Shown: in pieces, positions 53,080 through 60,915 of the stretch | Position numbering within the stretch: position 1 is the first letter of the stretch | Layout of the letters: the number at the start of each line of letters is the position of its first letter | From: Devosia sp. SD17-2 | GTDB lineage: Bacteria > Pseudomonadota > Alphaproteobacteria > Rhizobiales > Devosiaceae | Direction: 5' to 3' | DNA: 64,000 bases | Assembly: GCF_029201565.1 (NCBI RefSeq) | Contig: NZ_CP104002.1 | Span: forward strand, 1,381,001-1,445,000 | Position numbers and translations under genes: made by a program | Notes under the pieces: generated by a model | What the model was told of the DNA's origin: nothing | Databases searched by the model: none | Seen by the model: the letters and a program-made list of their open reading frames with translations, nothing else

Positions 53080-53892
53080 ATGGCGCGTATTCTCCTCACC
53101 GGCGCTGCCGGCAATCTCGGCGGCAAGCTGGTCGCGCATTGGCGTCAAACCAGTGGCCACCACCTCGTGCTGCTCGACCGCCGCGCTGCTGATGGTGTTC
53201 ATGAGGGCGATATCAGCGTTTTCGATCCGGAATGGGCCGGGCTTCTTGAAGGCGTGGACGCGGTCATCCACCTCGCCGGTGACATTCGCCCGGTGGCCCG
53301 ATGGGAAGAGGTGCATCCGGCCAATGTGGTCGGTACGGCCAATCTGCTGCGAGCGGCGAAGGCTGCGGGCGTCAGGCGCGTGGTCTTTGCCTCCACCAAT
53401 CAGGTTATGGGGGGCCATCGCTTCCGCACCGAGACCATCCGCTCGGACTCGCCGCCACTGCCCTTGAACCCCTATGCCGTTTCAAAACTGATCGGCGAGG
53501 AAATGGGCCGCGCCTTTGCCGCAGAAACGGGGGCGGATTTCATCGCCTTCCGGATCGGTAATATCTGGCCAGGCGATAATCTTGCCGGCCCGGATCTGGG
53601 CATCGGCAGCTGGGGCCAGGAGATGTGGCTCTCCAACCGGGATTTCGTTCACGCCATGGACTGCGCCGTCACCGCAGCGCCCATGGGCTTTGGCATTTTC
53701 AACCTCGTCTCGGACAATCCGGGGATGCGGTGGGATATCGAGCCGGCGCGGCGGCTGCTGGCCTATCGCCCGCAGGATGGGCACGCTCCTGTCTTCACCG
53801 ACAAGGTCAAGGCCGAGGATGAGCGCGCCCGTGCGGCAGTGCTCGTTCCGGGCAGCTGGCTCGACCAGCACAGTCATCGTCTCGAGATCTGA
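53080..53892 (+). CDS. NAD-dependent epimerase/dehydratase-type SDR (uronate dehydrogenase-like)
   Basis: 270 residues. The nucleotide-binding motif is LLTGAAGNLGGK, followed by the acidic residue in LLDRR; the catalytic Tyr-Lys pair is NPYAVSKLIGEE, with the Ser/Thr in FASTNQVMGG. Length and these motifs match the uronate dehydrogenase group, which oxidises hexuronates to aldarolactones, though epimerases remain possible. It lies between an Ldh_2 enzyme and an M81 peptidase in one operon. Confidence 0.82.
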   Translation: MARILLTGAAGNLGGKLVAHWRQTSGHHLVLLDRRAADGVHEGDISVFDPEWAGLLEGVDAVIHLAGDIRPVARWEEVHPANVVGTANLLRAAKAAGVRRVVFASTNQVMGGHRFRTETIRSDSPPLPLNPYAVSKLIGEEMGRAFAAETGADFIAFRIGNIWPGDNLAGPDLGIGSWGQEMWLSNRDFVHAMDCAVTAAPMGFGIFNLVSDNPGMRWDIEPARRLLAYRPQDGHAPVFTDKVKAEDERARAAVLVPGSWLDQHSHRLEI

Positions 53893-53905
53893 CAGGGATC
53901 ATTCC

Positions 53906-55372
53906 ATGCGCCTCTTCATTGCCACGCTCGGCACCGAAACCAACACTTTTGCGTCCTTCCCGACCGGGCTCGATGACTTCCAGGACTGCTTCTGGAATGA
54001 GGCCGATATCGCCTCCGCTGATCCATCGCCATGGAGCGGCCCGACCCAGAGCTGGCTCAAGCGGGGCGAGGCAGAAGGCTGGGAAGTGGTGCAGAGCCTG
54101 TTTGCTTTCGCCAGTCCCGCCGGCCCGACAACGCGACCGGCCTATGAAACAATGCGCGACCGCATTCTCGGCGATCTGCGCGCTGCCGGACCGGTTGACG
54201 CGGTGTTGCTCTATCTTCATGGCGCGATGGTCGCCGATGGCTATGACGATTGCGAGGGTGACCTCGTCAGCCGGGTGCGCGAAATCGTCGGTCCCAATGT
54301 CCGGATCGGCCTTGAGCTCGACCTGCACGCCCATATCGACCATGTGCTGATCGAGGCGGCGGACTTCATCGTCTTCTACAAGACCTATCCGCATATCGAT
54401 CACAATGAGCGGGCGGAGGAAGTCTTTGACCTGATGAAGCGGACGCTCGCCGGCGAGATCGACCCGAAGATGGCGCTGTTCGATTGTCGGTCCATGGGCC
54501 TCTTCCCCACGACGATGGAAGGCCCCATGCCCGAATTCTGCGCGGCAATGGAAGGAGCGGAGGGGACGGATGGCGTGCTCTCGCTCTCCCTCAATCACGG
54601 TTTCCCATGGGCTGACGTGCCGCTGGCGGGTGTAAAAATGCTGGCGGTGGTCGATGGAGACGCGGCCAAGGCGCAGGCTGTCGCCGAGGATTTCGGCAAA
54701 CGGTTCTATGCCATCCGGCGCGAGGCCACTCTGCCGTTCACGCCCTTCGACGAGGCGATTGCGGAGGCCAAAAAGGTCGGCGACATGCCGCTCGTCATTG
54801 CCGACACATCCGATCAGATCGGCAGCGGCGCTCCGGGCGATACGACCCATGTGCTCCGCGCTTTCATCGAGGCCGGCATAAGCAACGCGGCTATCGTACC
54901 GCTCTGGGATCCGCTGGCGGTGAAAATCTGCTTCCAGGTGGGTCTCGGGGCCAAGCTGCGCTTGCGCATCGGCGGCAAGTTCGAGCCCCATTCCGGTCCG
55001 GCGCTTGATGCGGATGCCGAAGTGCTGCATCTGGCCCGCGATTCCTGGCAGAGCCATATCGGGGAAGAGAAGATCACTGTGGGTGATGTTGCGGTGGTGC
55101 GGGTCGAAGGTATTGAAGTACTGCTCACCAGCCAGCGCACCAATCTCTACTCGCTCGACCTGATGAGCAGGCACGGGATTGTCTACGACACCAAGCAGGT
55201 GGTCTCGGTCAAGAACCTCTATAAGCAGAAGGATCTGTTTGCGCCGATCTCGCGCCTGCAGCTCTTTGTGGCGACGCCGGGGACCAGCAATCCCGATTGG
55301 AGCGCCTTGCCCTTCAAGCGCCTGCCTCGGCCGATGTGGCCGCTGGACGCCGATCCGCTTGGGCTTGAATAG
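53906..55372 (+). CDS. M81 family metallopeptidase (MlrC-like)
   Basis: 488 residues from the ATG at 53906 (CAGGGA upstream). The N-terminal DUF1485 part shows IATLGTETNTFASFPTGLDDF and AVLLYLHGAMVADGYDDCEGDLVSRVREIVGPNVRIGLELDLHAHI, with the family's probable zinc ligands; the C-terminal MlrC domain has PLVIADTSDQIGSGAPGDTTHVL. The founding member degrades linear microcystin products; most relatives occur beside dipeptide-type ABC genes, as here. It is cytoplasmic. True substrate unknown. Confidence 0.9.
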   Translation: MRLFIATLGTETNTFASFPTGLDDFQDCFWNEADIASADPSPWSGPTQSWLKRGEAEGWEVVQSLFAFASPAGPTTRPAYETMRDRILGDLRAAGPVDAVLLYLHGAMVADGYDDCEGDLVSRVREIVGPNVRIGLELDLHAHIDHVLIEAADFIVFYKTYPHIDHNERAEEVFDLMKRTLAGEIDPKMALFDCRSMGLFPTTMEGPMPEFCAAMEGAEGTDGVLSLSLNHGFPWADVPLAGVKMLAVVDGDAAKAQAVAEDFGKRFYAIRREATLPFTPFDEAIAEAKKVGDMPLVIADTSDQIGSGAPGDTTHVLRAFIEAGISNAAIVPLWDPLAVKICFQVGLGAKLRLRIGGKFEPHSGPALDADAEVLHLARDSWQSHIGEEKITVGDVAVVRVEGIEVLLTSQRTNLYSLDLMSRHGIVYDTKQVVSVKNLYKQKDLFAPISRLQLFVATPGTSNPDWSALPFKRLPRPMWPLDADPLGLE

Positions 55373-55392
55373 TCGCTTTTGTCGAAGCGGTG

Positions 55393-55416
55393 ATTGCCCG
55401 GGCTGACCCGGGCAAT
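55393..55416. terminator. Bidirectional hairpin between convergent genes
   Basis: ATTGCCCGGG (55393-55402) and CCCGGGCAAT (55407-55416) form a perfect 10-base stem with loop CTGA between the M81 gene and the convergent RidA gene. No T-run. Confidence 0.65.
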
Positions 55417-55429
55417 GACATTGGGCTGA

Positions 55430-55828
55430 TCAGTCGCGAACGGCTTCCTGGCGGGTGGCCTTGGTATAGGCGACGCAGTCGAGTTCGAACTTGAGCTTGG
55501 TGCCGAGCACGCCATTGATGGTGCTGCGGCTCGGGCGCGGCTCGGAGAAATACTCAGGATAAATCTTGTTGTAGAGCGCGCCGTCTTCCTCGGTGGCCAG
55601 ATAGGCCTTCACGTTGATGACGTTGTCGAGGGTAAGCCCAGCCGCCTCGAGAATAGCGCGCAGGTTCTCGATCGAGCGGCGCATTTCTTCTTCGAACGTG
55701 CCCGGGATGATGACGCCGGTTTCGCTGTCGACCGAGGCCTGGCCGGAAACGAACATCAGGTCGCCGGCAACGAAAGCCGGGCTGAAGGGCAGGTGCGAGC
55801 GAGCGCCTTTGTCGATGAGCTTGAGCAT
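55430..55828 (-). CDS. RidA family protein (enamine/imine deaminase)
   Basis: 132 residues. Conserved elements include VAGDLMFVSGQASVD, EEEMRRSIENLRAILEAAGLTLDNVINVKAYLA and the C-terminal FELDCVAYT. The position usually held by the catalytic Arg (in the SRxTV motif) reads SRSTING here, so the Arg is kept. RidA hydrolyses reactive enamines produced by PLP enzymes or dehydratases. It is the third gene of the SDR-GntR-RidA unit, 15 bases after GntR. Confidence 0.87.
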   Translation of the reverse strand: MLKLIDKGARSHLPFSPAFVAGDLMFVSGQASVDSETGVIIPGTFEEEMRRSIENLRAILEAAGLTLDNVINVKAYLATEEDGALYNKIYPEYFSEPRPSRSTINGVLGTKLKFELDCVAYTKATRQEAVRD

Positions 55829-55843
55829 CAGTATGTCCTTTGG

Positions 55844-56839
55844 TCAGGGAATAAAGTGGGCAGGAAAAACATGGACCTCGGCAGACCCAGGGCGATCTTC
55901 CAGCTTCTCGTAGAGAAGGGGCAGGACGCTCTTGATCCAGTCGCCGCTCTCCACAACGAAGCCGGCGCGGCGTGAATCGAGGCCGAAGGGGTAAATGCGC
56001 ACAGGCTTGGGCTGCCACTCGGCCATGCGGCCGTGCCAGCGACGATGCATGTAGCCGCAGATGAGATCGGGCTGGAAATCGGTGATCGTCTTCTCCAGCG
56101 CCGACAGATCGGCCTGCTCGTTTTCCTGATCGACAGTGGCGGTATGCAGCGTGTGGGCGACGTCCGAGGTTGCGCAGGCGGTGCGAAAGGCTTCGAGGCG
56201 CGCGGCCTGTTCGGAGGACACGTGGACCGTGTCAAGATAGAGCACGCGGTGTGGCTTGTCGCCGAGGTGGGCGAACATCTGCTCGAAGGCCGGCCCGTAG
56301 TCCAGGCGATAGGAATGCACGCCGGGCAGGTCGATGACCGCGTCGAGCACGCTGATCTGGCTGGTGGTCTGGGTGAGAGGGGAAATGTCCGTCTCCTCGG
56401 TCACGCCGGTCAGCACCACCATGTCGAGCCGGTCCCAGAGACTGATCGGCATCTTGTCATGGGTAAAGCTGCCCATGATGAATTCGTGGCCGTCCGAGAC
56501 AACGCCGCGCTCCAGCGAAATCACCAGGAGCGTATAGAACTCATTGTCGAAAATGCCGCCGCCGACGATGTTGCGGTTATAGAAGAAGCCGACGCGGTAA
56601 TGCTCTTCCGCCCAGGGGGCTTCGACCAGAAACGATCCGCGACCCACCTGGCGGCGGATGACGCCCTCCGCCTCCAGATCCTTCAACGTCTTGATGACCG
56701 TGATCAGCGAGAAGTCGCAGAACTTGGTGATCTCGTTCTGCGACTCGATCTTGTCGCCGGCCTTGAGTCCGTTGGTCTTCCAGCGGCGGAACAGGAGATC
56801 CCGCAATTGTAGATGTCGCGGTGTCAGGTCTACATTCAC
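55844..56839 (-). CDS. GntR-family regulator with sugar-binding-type effector domain
   Basis: 331 residues. The N-terminal GntR winged helix (about 8-73) reads LQLRDLLFRRWKTNGLKAGDKIESQNEITKFCDFSLITVIKTLKDLEAEGVIRRQVGRGSFLV. The remaining 255 residues are a LacI/periplasmic-binding-like fold (VGFFYNRNIVGGGIFDNEFYTLLVISLERGV, LDMVVLTGV), the AraR/TreR-like hybrid architecture that senses sugars. It overlaps the SDR gene by 4 bases. The probable operator is the palindrome at 57626 between the divergent operons. Confidence 0.85.
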   Translation of the reverse strand: MNVDLTPRHLQLRDLLFRRWKTNGLKAGDKIESQNEITKFCDFSLITVIKTLKDLEAEGVIRRQVGRGSFLVEAPWAEEHYRVGFFYNRNIVGGGIFDNEFYTLLVISLERGVVSDGHEFIMGSFTHDKMPISLWDRLDMVVLTGVTEETDISPLTQTTSQISVLDAVIDLPGVHSYRLDYGPAFEQMFAHLGDKPHRVLYLDTVHVSSEQAARLEAFRTACATSDVAHTLHTATVDQENEQADLSALEKTITDFQPDLICGYMHRRWHGRMAEWQPKPVRIYPFGLDSRRAGFVVESGDWIKSVLPLLYEKLEDRPGSAEVHVFPAHFIP

Positions 56840-57606
56840 GGCTCAGCGCCCCAGGACATTTGATTGGCGAGAATCCCGCCATCGATGAACAGCATTTGCC
56901 CCGTGATATAGCGCGCCTCATCGGAGGCAAGAAAGACCGCAGCGCCACCAATATCATCGGGTTCTGCAATTCGACCGAGCGGGATCTGGCGCTCAAGTGA
57001 GTTTCTCACCGTGTCCGACGCGAGTGCATTGGCTGTGAGCGGCGTCCGCACGAGGCCGGGCCCGATGCCGTTGACGCGGATGCCGCGTGCGGCAAGCGTC
57101 ACGGCCATGGATTTGACCAGCATCAGCACGGCGCCCTTGGAGGCGTCATAGGCGACGCTATCACGTTCAGCGGCCATGGAATTTGTCGATCCGACGCAGA
57201 TAATGCTGGCGCCGGTCTGGTCTGCGGCGACGCGATTGGCAAAGGCCTGGCTGGCAAAGAGATAGGCGCGGACATTGAGCGCAAACGTGCGATCGAACAT
57301 GTCCTCGGTCAACTCGCCAAAGGTCGTGTCGGCGAATGTGCCGGCATTGTTCACCAGCGTATCGAGGACGCCCCAATGGGCGTGCGCCGCCTCGATCAGT
57401 CGCTCGGCCTCGCCGGACCGCGTCAGGTCAGCCTGAACGAAGTGCACATCGGTGAGCGCCGAGAGTTCTGCGATGGCCGACCGGGCGTGTTCATCGTCGC
57501 GGTGAGAATTAAGCACCAGGCGCGCGCCGGCAGCGGCAAAGGCACGGGCCAGGCCGAGCCCGATACCGTGTGTCGAGCCAGTGATGCAGACAGTGCGCCG
57601 ATCCAT
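56836..57606 (-). CDS. Short-chain dehydrogenase/reductase
   Basis: 256 residues from the ATG at 57606 (AGGTG upstream). Classical SDR: TGSTHGIGLGLA for the cofactor, NNAG at the strand end, Ser in VGSTNSMAAERDSVAYDASKGAV with catalytic Tyr-x3-Lys, and the late IPLGRIAEPDDIGGAAVFLASDEARYITGQMLFIDGG. It probably oxidises or reduces a sugar or sugar acid. It is the first gene of the leftward operon controlled from the shared promoter region with the NagA-like gene. Confidence 0.9.
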   Translation of the reverse strand: MDRRTVCITGSTHGIGLGLARAFAAAGARLVLNSHRDDEHARSAIAELSALTDVHFVQADLTRSGEAERLIEAAHAHWGVLDTLVNNAGTFADTTFGELTEDMFDRTFALNVRAYLFASQAFANRVAADQTGASIICVGSTNSMAAERDSVAYDASKGAVLMLVKSMAVTLAARGIRVNGIGPGLVRTPLTANALASDTVRNSLERQIPLGRIAEPDDIGGAAVFLASDEARYITGQMLFIDGGILANQMSWGAEP

Positions 57607-57625
57607 ATTTACACCTGATAGGAAC

Positions 57626-57637
57626 TGAGTTAACTCA
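57626..57637. promoter_or_regulatory. Perfect palindrome, candidate GntR operator
   Basis: TGAGTTAACTCA is a perfect 12-base palindrome in the 64-base AT-rich gap between the divergent SDR-GntR-RidA and NagA-like operons. A direct TAATAA repeat (57644-57660 region) lies next to it. Its position fits autoregulation by the GntR-type protein. Confidence 0.6.
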
Positions 57638-57670
57638 TTAGCATAATAACATGGTAATAAGGGTTCACCA

Positions 57671-58852
57671 ATGGGTGTCAAGCAGAACTGGGCTGGTGGG
57701 CTGGTGGTTACGCCCACAGGTGTCGTTCGGCGCGATGTGCTGGTCGAAGGCGAACGGATCGCGGCGCTGGCAATGCCCGGCGAGGCCGTAAGTGCAGACT
57801 GGCAGCAGGTCGATGTGGCGGGCAAGCTGGTTTTTCCCGGCATGATCGACGTGCTCCAGCACGGTTTTGATCTCAACCTTTATTCCGACGCGACGCCGGA
57901 CGGCGTGCCCGACTCCTCCACCAAGCTGACGGCCCGCGGCGTCACCGCCTTCCTGCCGTCCATCGGCTGCCAGCCACCGGCCCAGTTCGACAGCGTACTG
58001 TCGCGTCTGGCCGATGCCTGCGAGGCCGCAACCGGCGCCCGCGCCATCGGCATTCACTCCGAGGGGCCGTGTTTCAATTCGCCCGGCGCGCACAATCCGC
58101 AGAACCTGCAGCTGCCATCGCCGGAACTTGCCAAGCGCATGCTCGACAGCGCCAAGGGGCGTCTCGCAGCGATAACGATCGCGCCCGAGCTGCCGGGTGC
58201 CGAGGCCTTTATCAAGACGATGAAGGCCGAGGGCGTTTCGATCCATTTCGGCCACAGCCAGGCCGCGCCTGACGATGTCTCGCGCTATGTCAGCTGGGGC
58301 ATCGATGCGGTCACCCATATGTATGACGTCATGCGCACCCTGCCGCCGGACAATTCGGGCGTGCATGTCTTCTCGCTGCCGGACGCACTGATGGCCGAAC
58401 GGCATCTGGCGCTCGGTGTCGTGGCCGACGGCATTCATGCGCATCCAAAGCTCGTGCGCATCCTGGCGCAGCTGCCTGTCGACCGCGTCTTCCTTGAAAC
58501 AGACTCGATGAAATATGCAGGCCTGCCGGGCACGGAATTCGAGTTCTATCCCGGCTATTTCGTCACTTCAGCGCCGGGCAAGGCCGTGCGGGCGCGCGAT
58601 GGCGGGCTCTGCGGATCGTCTTTGACGCCGGAGGAAGGCATGCGAAACTATATCGAAATGGCCGGTGCCGATCTGGTTCAGGCCGCCCATGCGGCAAGCC
58701 TCGTGCCGGCGCGCGTGATCGGCAGGGATCGTGACATGGGCAGTATCGAAACCGGCAAGCTGGCCGATTTCGCTGTCCTCGACCCCAAGGATTTCTCTGT
58801 GCTTCAGACCGTCATCGGCGGTAGAACCCACTACAGGCGCGACCATGCATGA
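57671..58852 (+). CDS. NagA-like amidohydrolase (probable N-acetylamino-sugar deacetylase)
   Basis: 393 residues, near the NagA length. The amidohydrolase fold has PGMIDVLQHGFDLN where NagA has the DxHxHG metal motif; the first His is replaced by Leu. Other key residues are kept: Glu in IGIHSEGPCFNSPGAHNP, His in IHFGHSQA and THMYDVM, VADGIHAHP, and the catalytic Asp in LETDSMKYAG. NagA removes the acetyl group from GlcNAc-6-phosphate. One-metal NagA enzymes tolerate this loss, but the substrate may differ. It leads a four-gene operon; the next gene overlaps it by 8 bases. Confidence 0.82.
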   Translation: MGVKQNWAGGLVVTPTGVVRRDVLVEGERIAALAMPGEAVSADWQQVDVAGKLVFPGMIDVLQHGFDLNLYSDATPDGVPDSSTKLTARGVTAFLPSIGCQPPAQFDSVLSRLADACEAATGARAIGIHSEGPCFNSPGAHNPQNLQLPSPELAKRMLDSAKGRLAAITIAPELPGAEAFIKTMKAEGVSIHFGHSQAAPDDVSRYVSWGIDAVTHMYDVMRTLPPDNSGVHVFSLPDALMAERHLALGVVADGIHAHPKLVRILAQLPVDRVFLETDSMKYAGLPGTEFEFYPGYFVTSAPGKAVRARDGGLCGSSLTPEEGMRNYIEMAGADLVQAAHAASLVPARVIGRDRDMGSIETGKLADFAVLDPKDFSVLQTVIGGRTHYRRDHA

Positions 58853-59306
58853 CAGCCACGAAAAGCCGCTTCGTTATCAGGAGGACGGCAATGTCCATCT
58901 CGATTTTCATGGGGCGGTGAACACCACCATCGATTTCATCGTCGAGCGCTATGGCGTCGAGGTGCTGCACCAGATTTTCGAGAAGATGGGCAAGGATGTC
59001 TATGTCGACATCCGCCAGCACATGCTCGATGGCGACGCCAATGAGCTGGTCAAGCACTGGCGCTATTTCTTCGAGCGCGAGAATGCGGATTTCGACATCG
59101 CCGTGGGCGACGACGAGATCGTTCTGACGGTCCGCCATTGCACGGCCTATCACCACGTAGCCAAGATCGCGCCTTCGGTTTCGGCCCATTTCTGCGACCA
59201 GACCATCAAGGTCAATGAAGCCATTGCCGACGGCAGCCCTTATCGGGTCGACACGGAAATCACGGGACCGGGCGCCTGCCGCCAGGTCATCAGGAGGCGC
59301 GCATGA
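58845..59306 (+). CDS. Hypothetical protein, paralogue A of a cysteine-containing pair
   Basis: 153 residues. An N-terminal helical part (VNTTIDFIVERYGVEVLHQIFEKMGKDVYVDIRQHM) precedes a domain with VRHCTAYHHVAK, SAHFCDQTIKVNE and GPGACRQVI. Three cysteines and a His are spaced as in the next gene's product, which suggests a shared fold. The spacing recalls the L-2-amino-thiazoline-4-carboxylate hydrolase superfamily, but this is not confirmed. It overlaps the NagA-like gene and is overlapped by the next gene, so the three proteins are made together. Confidence 0.7.
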   Translation: MHDSHEKPLRYQEDGNVHLDFHGAVNTTIDFIVERYGVEVLHQIFEKMGKDVYVDIRQHMLDGDANELVKHWRYFFERENADFDIAVGDDEIVLTVRHCTAYHHVAKIAPSVSAHFCDQTIKVNEAIADGSPYRVDTEITGPGACRQVIRRRA

Positions 59307-59797
59307 TCCCCAGCGACCATTTTACCCGCTTCTACAACGAGGTTTTCAAGTTCCTCGAGAGCAAGGGCGAGGAAGATCTCGAGCTCTACTGGCTGGCGAT
59401 CTCGAAAAACCAGGAGCGCCACATTCTCGAGCTGATCGAGACCAAGGGCCTTCAGGGCATGTATGAATACTGGTCGGTGATCGACGAGGAAGAAAACTGC
59501 GACATGGATATCATCGTCGATGATGACCATTTGGCGTTGCGGATGAATGAGTGCCCGAGCCTGAGCAAGGTGCAGGACAATGATGCCGCCCCCATGGGCC
59601 GCTATTGTGACCATTGCGCCGGCTGGATCGGCCCGATCATGGACAAGACCGGCTATCACATGGTGTACGACGTGATCAGCCGCACCGAGCCGCGTTGCTC
59701 CATGAAGATTTTCAAGGACGAGGCGAAGGCCCGCGAGGCCGAAAAGTCGGCGCAATTGCTGATGGGTTGGCCCGGTCGCGAGCAGCACCGGTCATGA
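59303..59797 (+). CDS. Hypothetical protein, paralogue B of a cysteine-containing pair
   Basis: 164 residues. A helical N-terminus (HFTRFYNEVFKFLESKGEEDLELYWLAISKNQ) precedes a domain with LRMNECPSLSKV, MGRYCDHCAGWIGPIM and RTEPRCSMKIF. The C-x2-C pair and the late Cys line up with the cysteines of the preceding protein (HC...FCD...AC), so the two look like ancient tandem duplicates. No function is assigned. Four-base overlaps on both sides make it an integral part of the operon. Confidence 0.72.
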   Translation: MIPSDHFTRFYNEVFKFLESKGEEDLELYWLAISKNQERHILELIETKGLQGMYEYWSVIDEEENCDMDIIVDDDHLALRMNECPSLSKVQDNDAAPMGRYCDHCAGWIGPIMDKTGYHMVYDVISRTEPRCSMKIFKDEAKAREAEKSAQLLMGWPGREQHRS

Positions 59798-60915
59798 ACA
59801 TCGTTTCATCGGGCGTGCTCTGGGCCGGCGAGGCCGGGACAGCGCGCGCCTGCTATACCTTCCCCAGCCTTGTCGAGCTGGCGAGCGGCAGGCGCATCGC
59901 CACGTGCCGCCACGGCTCCGGCAAGGATGGGGATGACGACGCGCTCGCCGTTCTCGTCGATCATGGCGACGGGCAAGGCTGGGTCTCCCACCCCGGCTTT
60001 CCGCCGCCGCCCGACCTCGACGGGGTCAAGGGCACGCTGAAGATCGCCTATCTCACCGAGATCCGGCCCGGTGTGGTGATTGCCGCCGCAATGTGGATCG
60101 ATCGCACGAGTTTCCCCGGCCAGCCGCTCTTTAATGCGGAAACGGAAGGGTGCCTGCCCATGGCGATCTTCCTCAGCCGCTCGGATGATGATGGCGAGAG
60201 CTGGAGCGACTGGTGGCATGTTCCGCTGCCGGACGACATCGGGCCGCCGAGCCTCACCTCGCCACTACTTTTGCTTGCCGATGGTCGTTTGGCCATGAGC
60301 ATCGAGACCAACAAGACCTATCTCGATACCGGCAAATGGGACCAGAAGGCAGTTCTGCTGTTCTCGTCAGACGAGGGGAAGAGCTGGTCCCAGCCCATTA
60401 CCTCGGCCTACGACCCATCAAATCAGATTTTCAATTGGGATCTGCGCGTCGGCGCTGCGCCCGATGGACGGCTCGTGAGCTTTGCCTGGACCTTTGATCG
60501 GGCTGCTGGCGAATATCGCAATATCCATCGCCGCGTCAGCGCCGATGGGGGAGAGACGTGGTCCGCCCCAGAGGATCTGGGCTTTGCCGATCAGGCCGCT
60601 CGGCCCGCAATTCTCCCCGATGGTCGGGTGGTTCTCGCCTATGTCGACCGGTTCGGGACCTGTTCGATCCGCGCGCGCCTTGCCGAGAACATCGACGCGC
60701 CGTTTCGGGAAGAGACCGAGGTCGTGCTGCACAACCAGGCTGACCTCGCACGGGCCGAAACCAGCGCGTCGCTGGGCGATGCGCTGGCCGATATGGAGAT
60801 GTGGAGCTTTGGGCTCCCCACCGCCACCGTGCTCAATGATGGCACGGTGATGGTGCTATATTACGCCGGCGTCTCCGACCGCATGGATATCCGCTGGGCG
60901 CTGCTGGCCCCTTAG
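59794..60915 (+). CDS. Cytoplasmic sialidase-like BNR-repeat protein
   Basis: 373 residues from the ATG at 59794, overlapping the previous stop. Three Asp-box (BNR) motifs are visible: SRSDDDGESW (128-137), SSDEGKSW (191-198) and SADGGETW (249-256), spaced as in a six-bladed propeller. There is no signal peptide, unlike most sialidases. Catalytic residues (Arg triad, Tyr, Glu) cannot be confirmed by eye. It may be a glycosidase acting on an imported sugar or a propeller of other function. It converges with the MFS-HEAT gene, sharing 4 bases at the stops. Confidence 0.8.
   Translation: MNIVSSGVLWAGEAGTARACYTFPSLVELASGRRIATCRHGSGKDGDDDALAVLVDHGDGQGWVSHPGFPPPPDLDGVKGTLKIAYLTEIRPGVVIAAAMWIDRTSFPGQPLFNAETEGCLPMAIFLSRSDDDGESWSDWWHVPLPDDIGPPSLTSPLLLLADGRLAMSIETNKTYLDTGKWDQKAVLLFSSDEGKSWSQPITSAYDPSNQIFNWDLRVGAAPDGRLVSFAWTFDRAAGEYRNIHRRVSADGGETWSAPEDLGFADQAARPAILPDGRVVLAYVDRFGTCSIRARLAENIDAPFREETEVVLHNQADLARAETSASLGDALADMEMWSFGLPTATVLNDGTVMVLYYAGVSDRMDIRWALLAP

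Noticed and set aside
53807..55174. Long minus-strand open frame across the M81 gene
   Set aside because: M81 motifs and operon spacing support the plus strand; the antisense frame has no start signal.
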